Assembly: GCA_021463315.1 (NCBI GenBank)
Contig: JAJTXO010000171.1
Location: forward strand, 1-7,481
Origin: Caldilineales bacterium
GTDB lineage: Bacteria; Chloroflexota; Anaerolineae; JAAEKA01
Direction: 5' to 3'
DNA: 7,481 bases
The notes beneath the pieces are model-generated. The model was not told the origin of the DNA, did no database searches, and worked only from the letters and a program-made list of their open reading frames with translations. The translations under genes and the position numbers were made by a program. Below, one piece after another: positions 1-4,887 of this stretch. Every line of letters begins with the position of its first letter. The stretch's first letter is position 1.

Positions 1-127
1 GTCTCCGACCGAGCCCGTCTGTGCATCGCCGCAACCGCTCAGGCCGGTCTCGCACTACAAAAACCGCTCGGGCCGGTCTTGCACTACAAAAACTGCTCGG
101 GCCGGTCTCCGACCGAGCCCGTTTGTT
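1..127 (-). repeat. GC-rich repeat block, reverse orientation
   Basis: Two repeat levels are visible. A 22-bp unit starting GTCTCCGACCGAGCCCG occurs at 1-22 and again at 105-126 with one mismatch. Between them, three units with a 29-bp period begin at 33, 62 and 91; each starts AAC(C/T)GCTC(A/G)GGCCGGTCT, and the first two end in CACTACAAA. GGTCTCCGACC is the reverse complement of GGTCGGAGACC, the head of the units at 180-360, so this block is the same family on the other strand. Periods of 29 and 104 bp are not multiples of three, so this does not look like a repeated protein. The left end runs off the window. Confidence 0.75.
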
Positions 128-152
128 TCACCCATCGGAGACCGGCGAGAGC
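95..152. repeat. Inverted repeat at the orientation switch
   Basis: GCCGGTCTCCGA at 101-112 is the exact reverse complement of TCGGAGACCGGC at 135-146, with 22 nt between. Extending both arms to 95-112 and 135-152 keeps 16 of 18 pairs. The axis is near position 123, exactly where the repeat family changes strand. It could fold as a hairpin or cruciform, or simply mark where two oppositely oriented copies meet. Confidence 0.7.
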
Positions 153-360
153 GTGGTTCTGGCTGGCTCAAGCTGGCACGGTCGGAGACCGGCCAGAGCG
201 CGGTGGTCGGAGACCGGCCAGAGCGCGGTTCTGGCTGGCACGAGCTGGCACGGTCGGAGACCGGCCAGAGCGCGGTGCTGGCTGGCTCGAGCTGGCACGG
301 TCGGAGACCGGCCAGAGCGCGGTTCTGGCTGGCACGGTCGGAGACCGGCCAGAGCGTGGT
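135..360 (+). repeat. Interspersed GC-rich repeat array, forward orientation
   Basis: A 25-bp unit beginning GGTCGGAGACCGG and ending CAGAGCG(C/T)GGT occurs at 180-204, 205-229, 252-276, 299-323 and 336-360, with a diverged copy at 135-157. The gaps are 22 bp (158-179, 230-251, 277-298), 12 bp (324-335) or absent (between the copies at 180 and 205). The gap sequences are near-identical to each other, built on CTGGCTGGC(A/T)C plus AGCTGGCAC, so the true unit is about 47 bp with two deletions. Forty-seven is not a multiple of three and the stretch is open in several frames, so ORFs across it are artefacts. It ends 75 bp before the first gene. Positions 361-396 show nothing recognisable. Confidence 0.85.
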
Positions 361-396
361 GGCCAGTGCGCGAGGTGATTTTGGATGAGCACTACA

Positions 397-426
397 TTGT
401 CGATCGGGGCGGTTGTGTGGTAAATT
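397..426 (+). promoter_or_regulatory. Candidate promoter for the substrate-binding protein gene
   Basis: TTGTCG at 397-402 matches four of six bases of the sigma-70 -35 box. After 18 bp comes TAAATT (421-426), preceded by TGG, an extended -10 arrangement (TGn). Transcription would then begin near 433, almost at the ATG at 436, giving a leaderless or nearly leaderless message. No Shine-Dalgarno sequence is seen before that ATG, which fits. Both boxes are weak matches, so this is a candidate only. Confidence 0.35.
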
Positions 427-435
427 GATCCTGCT

Positions 436-1434
436 ATGAAAGCGCTTGCGTCTCTGTGTACCGGATCGCTGTTGGCCCTCTTGCTCCTGCTGGCGGGCGG
501 CTGCTATGGCAGCACGCCCCCCATGGTCAAGCTGGGGCTGCTGGCGCCGTTCGAGGAGCTCTATCGGGCCGATGGCTACGCGGTGCTGCCGGCCGTTCAG
601 TTGGCCATCGACCAGCGCAACGCGGCCGGTGGCGTGGCTGGCCGCCGGGTGACGCTGGTCAGCCTGAACGACAATGGCCGGCCCGACGAGGCGCTGCGCC
701 AGGCCGCCAATCTGGCGGTGGACGAGGATGTGCTGGGCGTGATCGGCCCCCTGCACGCGGCCACCGCAGCCGCGGCTGGCCCAACGCTGGCTGAGCAGGG
801 ACTGCCCTGGCTGAGCCTGGCCAGCCTGGCCGCGGCGCAGCAGCCGGGCGGCTTCAGCCTGGAGGCGCAGCCGGACCATCTGTTGGCCCACGCCGAGGCG
901 CTGCTGCACGCCGACGGCGTCGCCGATCCGTTGCTGGTTTCCGGCGACGCCGCGTTCGCCGACCTGCCGCGGGCGTCGGGCGTCATCTGGCTGGGCGATG
1001 CGGCCGGCGGCGCGCGGCTGGCGCGCCAGCTCGACCCGCAGGCGCTGCTGGTGGGCGGGCCGGAGCTGGGCTCCACCGTCTTCGCCGGCCGGGCTGGCGA
1101 GGCCTCGGCCGGGGTGCGCTGGCTGAGCGCCGGGCCCGCGACGGACGGGCTGCCGGCCGATTTTGTGGCCGCCTACCAGCAGGTGGCCGGTGCGCCGCCA
1201 TCGCCGCAGGCTGTGCTGGCCTACGACGCGGCTAATCTGTTGTTGGACGCCATGGAGTTGGCCGGCCAGGAGCGGGCGCCGCTCAGCCGGCCGGCCGTGC
1301 TCCGGGCGCTGGTCGAGCTGGGCGCAGCAGGCTGGCAGGGCCTGTCTGGTCCGGTGGTCTGGCAGGAGGCGATCTGCGCGGCGCAGCCCTGTTGGCTGCG
1401 GCGGGATCCGCCGTTGGTGACCCATCGTTGGTGA
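436..1434 (+). CDS. ABC transporter substrate-binding lipoprotein, branched-chain amino acid (LivJ-like) type
   Basis: This 332-residue protein resembles type I periplasmic binding proteins of the Leu/Ile/Val family, which capture amino acids or other small ligands outside the membrane for an ABC importer. Residues 1-22 are a lipoprotein signal: K2, a run of leucines, then LAGGC with the lipidated Cys at 23. Residues 31-130 form lobe I, with the family pattern KLGLLAPF, AVQLAIDQRNAAGG (53-66), then VIGP (102-105) and the P-W-L-S-L-A-S stretch (124-130). Near the C-terminus, FVAAY...LAYDAANLLLDAM (243-273) and the G-x-x-G pattern at 299-305 are also typical. Between about 140 and 230 the usual lobe II segment is shortened, making the protein smaller than the 370-420 residues common in the family. 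C314 and C319 could form a disulfide. An in-frame TAA at 421-423 leaves ATG 436 as the first start. The ligand is unknown, and no permease or ATPase gene lies alongside. It is followed after 4 bp by the glycosyltransferase gene. Confidence 0.82.
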   Translation: MKALASLCTGSLLALLLLLAGGCYGSTPPMVKLGLLAPFEELYRADGYAVLPAVQLAIDQRNAAGGVAGRRVTLVSLNDNGRPDEALRQAANLAVDEDVLGVIGPLHAATAAAAGPTLAEQGLPWLSLASLAAAQQPGGFSLEAQPDHLLAHAEALLHADGVADPLLVSGDAAFADLPRASGVIWLGDAAGGARLARQLDPQALLVGGPELGSTVFAGRAGEASAGVRWLSAGPATDGLPADFVAAYQQVAGAPPSPQAVLAYDAANLLLDAMELAGQERAPLSRPAVLRALVELGAAGWQGLSGPVVWQEAICAAQPCWLRRDPPLVTHRW

Positions 1435-1438
1435 TGCC

Positions 1439-2620
1439 ATGAAAGTCCTGTTCTTTACCTGGGAATATCCTCCCCATCTGGCTGGCGGCCTGGGCCAGCA
1501 TGTGGCAGAGCTGGTTCCGGCGTTGCTGCGGAGCGATCCTGGCCTGGAACTGCACGTGATCACGCCGGTGCATGGCGAGAAGAGCAGCCACGAAACGTTC
1601 GGACGGCTCTTTGTCCATCGTGTGGCCGCGACCGCGCCGGCTGAGGGGCCGATCTACGACCATGCGCGGCTGGACAACCAGGCCCTGGCTGCGACGGCCG
1701 AACAGTTGATCACATCCTATGGCCCCTTTGATCTGATCCACGTTCACGATTGGCTGCCCAGCTTCGCCGCGCTGCAGATCCAGGAGAAGCACAGCCTGCC
1801 GCTGGTGGCTACCATCCACGCCACCGAGCGCGGACGCTACCGCGGCGCGCTGTACGACGAGATGTCCAGGGCCATCGACGGCGCCGAAGCGCGCCTGGCG
1901 CAGCAGGCCGACCGGATCATCACATGCAGCGTGGCGATGCAGTTGGAGGTGGGCGCGTTCTATGGCGTGCCGGCCGAGCGGGTCAGCGTTGTCCCCAACG
2001 GCATCGACAGCAACCGCTTGCGCCGGCTGCATGCCCAGGATCACCGCGCGTTTCGCCTGCGCTATGCCCGCGCCGATGAGCGCATCGTCTTCAACGTGGG
2101 GCGTTTGGTCTACGAAAAGGGCGCGGATATGCTGGTGGAAAGCGTCCCCCTGGTGCTCAGCCGTGTGCCGCAGGCCAGGTTCGTGATCGGCGGCCGGGGG
2201 CCGCTGTTCGCCTCCCTGGGGCAACGGATCGACGCTATGCATCTCCAGGACAAGGTGTTGTTGGCCGGCTTCCTGAGCGAGGAGGAACGCGACCGGCTGT
2301 ATGTGGTGGCCGATGTGTGCGTCTTTCCCAGCCGCTACGAGCCGTTCGGCATTGTGGCGCTGGAGGCTATGGCCGCGGGCACGCCGGTGGTGGTGAGCGA
2401 CGTGGGCGGGCTGGGCACGGTGGTGCAACACAACCACACCGGGCTGACCACGTATCCGGAGGATGTCCAATCGTTGGCCTGGGCTATCATACAGGTGTTG
2501 CTCTATCCAGAGCTTGCCCTGGAGCGGGCCGCGCGCGCCAGCGCCTATGTCGAGGAGCATCTCAACTGGCCGGTGATCGCGGCTATGACGCTGGAGGTGT
2601 ATGGGTTGGTGGGGGGGTAG
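1439..2620 (+). CDS. Glycosyltransferase family 4, glycogen/starch-synthase-like
   Basis: A 393-residue GT-B enzyme that should transfer a sugar from a nucleotide-sugar donor with retention, in the cytoplasm. The N-terminal acceptor domain (about 1-185) opens with FFTWEYPPHLAGGLGQHV (5-22), whose Gly-Gly-Leu loop recalls the donor-binding loop of glycogen and starch synthases, and has HVHDW (101-105). The C-terminal donor domain (about 190-375) has PNGID (186-190), GRLVYEKG with R222 and K227 placed to bind donor phosphates, and the E-x7-E motif (E301, E309) within SRYEPFGIVALEAMAAG. No signal or membrane segment is seen. ATG 1439 lies 4 bp after the previous stop, with GGTGA (1430-1434) as a close ribosome site, so the two genes are probably co-transcribed and translationally coupled. 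The likely product is an alpha-glucan or other glycan; the exact donor and acceptor cannot be read from sequence. The stop codon lies in a short tandem repeat. Confidence 0.9.
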   Translation: MKVLFFTWEYPPHLAGGLGQHVAELVPALLRSDPGLELHVITPVHGEKSSHETFGRLFVHRVAATAPAEGPIYDHARLDNQALAATAEQLITSYGPFDLIHVHDWLPSFAALQIQEKHSLPLVATIHATERGRYRGALYDEMSRAIDGAEARLAQQADRIITCSVAMQLEVGAFYGVPAERVSVVPNGIDSNRLRRLHAQDHRAFRLRYARADERIVFNVGRLVYEKGADMLVESVPLVLSRVPQARFVIGGRGPLFASLGQRIDAMHLQDKVLLAGFLSEEERDRLYVVADVCVFPSRYEPFGIVALEAMAAGTPVVVSDVGGLGTVVQHNHTGLTTYPEDVQSLAWAIIQVLLYPELALERAARASAYVEEHLNWPVIAAMTLEVYGLVGG

Positions 2621-2648
2621 ATTGGTAGATTGGGGATTGGTAGATTGG
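2618..2648 (+). repeat. Short tandem repeat (TAGATTGG) at the gene end
   Basis: TAGATTGG occurs at 2618-2625, 2626-2633 and 2641-2648, with a shortened GGATTGG between the last two. The first TAG is the stop codon of the glycosyltransferase, so the repeat abuts the gene and supplies its stop. A run of seven G precedes it (2611-2617). Confidence 0.75.
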
Positions 2649-2657
2649 TGGAACCGA

Positions 2658-2747
2658 AAGACTTCGGAAGTCGCCGCATCCGGGTTGAACCTGGCCTTTG
2701 ACCCGGAACTACGTCCTGGTGAGTGCTGCGGCGACTTCCGAAGTCTT
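2658..2747. repeat. Nested ~90-bp hairpin element with palindromic arms
   Basis: The arms at 2658-2678 and 2727-2747 are perfect 21-bp inverted repeats. Inside them TCCGGGT (2679-2685) pairs with ACCCGGA (2701-2707), extending the stem, with 2708-2726 left as an unpaired bulge. Each arm also contains a small palindrome, GACTTC-G-GAAGTC or its complement. The element lies between convergent genes, so it may help end transcription in both directions. Its compact palindromic form also fits a REP- or MITE-like dispersed element. No transposase is nearby. Confidence 0.75.
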
Positions 2748-2760
2748 GGGGGGACTGGGC

Positions 2761-2807
2761 GCGAAGAGAGACGGCGGGTAGGCTGGCTGCCCGGCGTCTC
2801 TCTTTGC
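2761..2807. terminator. Candidate bidirectional terminator hairpin
   Basis: AGAGAGACG (2765-2773) pairs perfectly with CGTCTCTCT (2795-2803). Four further pairs inside, after one mismatch, and four outside (one G-T) extend the stem to 2761-2778 / 2790-2807 around an 11-nt loop (2779-2789). It lies about 60 bp beyond the stop of the leftward lipoprotein gene and 140 bp beyond the glycosyltransferase, as expected of a shared terminator. No long T-run follows on either strand, so intrinsic termination is not certain. Confidence 0.5.
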
Positions 2808-2866
2808 GTCTGGGTCTGGCGGCGAAGGATTGAACGCCTGCGTCCGATCGTTCGCCTTTCGTTATG

Positions 2867-4030
2867 TTATTCCGCGCTGGCCATGATCTGCGTCTGGCTG
2901 GTGCTGCTGTCGAAGGTGATGAGCAGCGTAAGCTTGACGTCGTCCTTGGTGAAGCCCAGCGACGCCATCTCGCCCATGCTCATCGATCCCTCCTCGTCCT
3001 TGGTCCAGCCCAGCTCGGCCAGCTCAGCCTCGTAGAAGGCGATGACATCCTCCACCGGCATGGCGGTGAAGATGACGGTGAAGCCAGCGCTGGCGACCTG
3101 GACGATACCATCCTCAGGCATGGGGAAGGGGCCGTCGAAGCCGGTCAGACTGACGCTGGCTGTGGCTGCCTCAGGCAATTCGATGGTGAAGTCCTGGTTG
3201 ACATCCTTCATCTCGAATTCCATGGTGAACGTGCCGGTGGCCATGTTGGGATCGAACAAGCCGCCGTTGCCCTCCTTCACCTCCACGGTCAGCAGGTATT
3301 TGGTGAGATAGCCGCCATCTTTGGCCACCCAGATGTCGCCGCTGCCGGTGATGTCGGCCATGTCCTGGCCGAAGATGTTGCCCAGCACCGATTCGTCGTA
3401 CTGGTAGTGGCGGCTGTCAATGCCGTTGATCTTCTGATCGGGCCGCACGCGTCGCATCTGGTCCAGATTGCTGAAGATGCCGCCGCCGGTCAGCATGGCG
3501 ACTTCGGCGCTGGCGAAGGGCGATTCCTCACTGGACAGGCGCAGCCAACCTACATCCTCGCCGCCCTCCATGTAGATATCTGTGCCGATCTGGTACACCT
3601 CCAGATTGTCCTGGCTGGCGGCCGGATCGAGGTTGTTGATGAAGGACATGACCATGCGGCGAGCCTGCGGATCTCTGGTGTATTCGCTGATGATCTCAGC
3701 CCGGTCGTCGATGGGGTTGCCGTCGATGTCCACGCCTTGGCTGGTGTAGATCACTGTCTGGCGGTAGCTGTCTAGCGCCTCCAGGGCGGTCAACTGCTCT
3801 GCGCTCAGCGCCTGCTCGTCGTCGGCTGGCGCTGGCGTTGCCGTGGCTGGCGCAGACGTGGCCGCGGCCGGCGCGGGGGTGTTGGTGGCCGCGGCCTGGC
3901 CAGGCTGCTGCTCAGTGGATGGGCTGGCGCTGGTCGGCGCAGCAGTGGCGGTGGCCTTATCCTTGCCGCCGCAGGCCGCGACCAGCAGCAGCAGTGCCAT
4001 CAGCATCAAGAGCGATAGGATTCGTTTCAT
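2867..4030 (-). CDS. Two-domain surface lipoprotein, LolA/LppX-like fold likely
   Basis: A 387-residue exported lipoprotein of unknown function. Residues 1-19 are a lipoprotein signal (MKRI, then a Leu/Met-rich core) ending LVAAC, with the lipidated Cys at 20. Residues 21-75 form a Thr/Ala/Pro/Ser-rich, probably flexible linker. Residues 83-287 contain alternating strands (DSYRQTVIYTSQG, DNLEVYQIGTDIYMEGG, GWLRLSS) like the LolA/LppX/LprG group, which hold lipids or other hydrophobic molecules in a half-barrel; this is a fold-level resemblance, not a confirmed match. A second module (about 303-385) includes a helix FYEAELAELGW (332-342) and an acidic, Met-rich segment. The start at 4030 is chosen because the signal peptide begins there, GAGGAG lies 10 nt upstream, and the promoter at 4098-4126 lies downstream of the longer possible start at 4138. 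It is transcribed alone, convergent with the glycosyltransferase. Confidence 0.85.
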   Translation of the reverse strand: MKRILSLLMLMALLLLVAACGGKDKATATAAPTSASPSTEQQPGQAAATNTPAPAAATSAPATATPAPADDEQALSAEQLTALEALDSYRQTVIYTSQGVDIDGNPIDDRAEIISEYTRDPQARRMVMSFINNLDPAASQDNLEVYQIGTDIYMEGGEDVGWLRLSSEESPFASAEVAMLTGGGIFSNLDQMRRVRPDQKINGIDSRHYQYDESVLGNIFGQDMADITGSGDIWVAKDGGYLTKYLLTVEVKEGNGGLFDPNMATGTFTMEFEMKDVNQDFTIELPEAATASVSLTGFDGPFPMPEDGIVQVASAGFTVIFTAMPVEDVIAFYEAELAELGWTKDEEGSMSMGEMASLGFTKDDVKLTLLITFDSSTSQTQIMASAE

Positions 4031-4040
4031 AGATTGTCTT

Positions 4041-4046
4041 CTCCTC
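4041..4046 (-). promoter_or_regulatory. Ribosome binding site deciding the lipoprotein start
   Basis: Reading leftward, GAGGAG sits 10 nt before the ATG at 4030. It is the clearest Shine-Dalgarno sequence in the window and supports the start at the signal peptide rather than 36 codons earlier. Confidence 0.75.
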
Positions 4047-4097
4047 GAAAGCGGAACATGACTCGATGGGTCGAAGGGCAGCGCCCCAACGTTTGCT

Positions 4098-4126
4098 ATG
4101 GTACACGGGCGCGAGACGTTTGTCAA
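4098..4126 (-). promoter_or_regulatory. Sigma-70-type promoter of the leftward lipoprotein gene
   Basis: On the minus strand TTGACA (4126-4121) is a perfect -35 box. After exactly 17 bp comes TACCAT (4103-4098), matching four of six -10 bases. Transcription would start near 4091, giving a leader of about 60 nt containing the GAGGAG ribosome site. The 105-bp repeats begin about 60 bp upstream of the -35 box. Confidence 0.65.
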
Positions 4127-4138
4127 AGACGAACGCAC

Positions 4139-4185
4139 AGGGCCGCAGGTTCCCAGCGCAGCCTGCCGGCTGAAGCCTCGACTCC
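4139..4185. other. Stem-loop-rich stretch before the tandem repeats
   Basis: GCCGCAGG (4142-4149) can pair with CCTGCCGGC (4162-4170) with one bulged base. The stretch that follows, GGCTGAAGCCTCGACTCC, contains GGCT/AGCC. It shows no coding signal and looks like part of another intergenic repeat family, but only one copy is in the window. Confidence 0.3.
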
Positions 4186-4502
4186 AGTTTCAGCAGTTCA
4201 CGATTCTCACGCAAAGCTGCCAAGAATGCCAAGAATTCTGCCCTTAGCGGCCTTTGCGCCTTTGCGTGAGACAACAATCGTGAAGCACCGAGTTTCAGCA
4301 GTTCACGATTCGCACGCCAGGACGCCCGAAACGCCAGGAAAATCCGGCCTTTGCGGCCTTTGCGTCTTTGCGTGCGACAACAATCGTGAAGCACCGAGTT
4401 TCAGCCATTCACGATTCGCACGCCAGGACGCCCGAGACGCCGGGAAAATCCGGCCTTTGCGGCCTTTGCGCCTTTGCGTGAGACAACAATCGTGAAGCAC
4501 CG
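4186..4502. repeat. Three tandem 105-106 bp hairpin repeats
   Basis: The units are 4186-4290, 4291-4396 and 4397-4502, and the next AGTTT at 4503-4507 starts a fourth that is cut off. Each has TTCACGATT near its left end and AATCGTGAA near its right end (4197-4205/4276-4284, 4302-4310/4382-4390, 4408-4416/4488-4496), with ACAAC bulged on the right. An inner stem follows: CTCACGCAAAG with CTTTGCGTGAG in unit 1 (11 bp), CGCACGC with GCGTGCG in unit 2, and the same with one mismatch in unit 3. Each right half holds TTTGCG-based 9-bp microrepeats. Units 2 and 3 are nearly identical; unit 1 has a diverged left inner part. Six-frame ORFs here give only low-complexity RRKGRKG- or LRPLRLCV-type peptides, so the region is judged non-coding. 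It fills the gap between divergent promoters. Confidence 0.9.
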
Positions 4503-4526
4503 AGTTTAGCGCTGTGGGCGCTTCGG

Positions 4527-4535
4527 TGGTATGAT
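4527..4535 (+). promoter_or_regulatory. Candidate extended -10 promoter for the zinc-ribbon/GH31 pair
   Basis: TGG followed directly by TATGAT (4530-4535) gives an extended -10 element with five of six -10 bases. The -35 region is poor: TTTAGC at 4505-4510 matches three of six at a long 19-bp spacing. Transcription would begin near 4542, giving a leader of about 60 nt that includes the palindrome at 4568-4582. Confidence 0.45.
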
Positions 4536-4567
4536 CACGCCTGCCTGCGGCGCAACTGTTCAGCCCA

Positions 4568-4582
4568 AGACTTCCGAAGTCT
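4568..4582. repeat. 15-bp palindrome AGACTTCCGAAGTCT
   Basis: This is a perfect odd palindrome: seven bases, a central C, then the complement. It lies in the probable leader of the zinc-ribbon gene, 20 bp before its ATG. Near-identical copies form the arms of the hairpin at 2658-2747, and the shared context extends to CCCAAGACTTC(C/G)GAAGTC. It may be a dispersed repeat or an operator-like site; recurrence between convergent genes favours the repeat. Confidence 0.65.
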
Positions 4583-4602
4583 CCCATGGTGACACCTTCG
4601 CT

Positions 4603-4887
4603 ATGCCTATCTACGAATACTCATGCGCTGGCTGCGGCCAGACCTTCGCCCACCTGTGGCGCTCCATCCAGGCCGCCAGCGCCGCGCCCGCGCCGCCCTG
4701 CCCCGCCTGCGCCAGCCCGGAGACGCAGCGCATCCTCTCTCCCGTTGCCGTGCTGGGCGGCATGGGCGGCCTGACCCCCGGCGAGCAGGCCGCGGCCAGC
4801 GCGCAGGCCACCCGCCAGGCCAGCATCACCCCCAAGGCGCAGATCGACAGTTTGCGCCAGTCCAAAGCCGGAAAGGAAGCCCCATGA
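4603..4887 (+). CDS. FmdB-family zinc-ribbon protein
   Basis: A 94-residue protein opening MPIYEYSCAGCG, the hallmark of the FmdB-type putative regulatory zinc-ribbon family. Four cysteines, C8-x2-C11 and C33-x2-C36, should bind one zinc ion. The tail after about residue 45 is Ala/Gly/Gln-rich and probably flexible. Family members are often annotated as regulators of amidase or formamidase genes, but the biochemical role of most is unknown. ATG 4603 is chosen because the family starts with this Met; the open frame upstream to 4531 overlaps the -10 candidate and the palindrome. GGTGA (4588-4592) is a weak ribosome site 10 nt before the ATG. The stop overlaps the GH31 start in ATGA, so the two are very probably one operon. 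Confidence 0.88.
   Translation: MPIYEYSCAGCGQTFAHLWRSIQAASAAPAPPCPACASPETQRILSPVAVLGGMGGLTPGEQAAASAQATRQASITPKAQIDSLRQSKAGKEAP

Noticed and set aside
135..360. CRISPR array
   Set aside because: The sequences between repeats are near copies of each other, not unique spacers. Two gaps are truncated or absent, other copies occur in the opposite orientation, and no cas gene is present.
55..1563. Long minus-strand ORF (502 codons)
   Set aside because: It lies antisense to the substrate-binding protein and the repeat array; its Arg/Pro/Gln-rich peptide is what reversed high-GC coding DNA gives, with no domain motif.
1283..2560. Long minus-strand ORF (425 codons)
   Set aside because: It is antisense to the glycosyltransferase, which carries clear GT4 motifs. 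The antisense peptide has none.
2658..2747. Complete insertion sequence
   Set aside because: There are inverted arms, but only 48 bp between them and no transposase; it could at most be a non-autonomous remnant.
4031..4138. Longer start of the leftward lipoprotein (36 more codons)
   Set aside because: The extension would precede the signal peptide and would begin upstream of the -35 box. GAGGAG points to the ATG at 4030.
4034..4587. Small ORFs on both strands across the tandem repeats
   Set aside because: They encode repetitive peptides from TTTGCG microrepeats, with no conserved domain, and cross promoters of the true genes.
4623..4883. N-terminal extension of the GH31 enzyme by 87 residues
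   Set aside because: This stretch is the zinc-ribbon gene read in another frame and gives an Arg/Pro-rich peptide. The start at 4884 has a good ribosome site.
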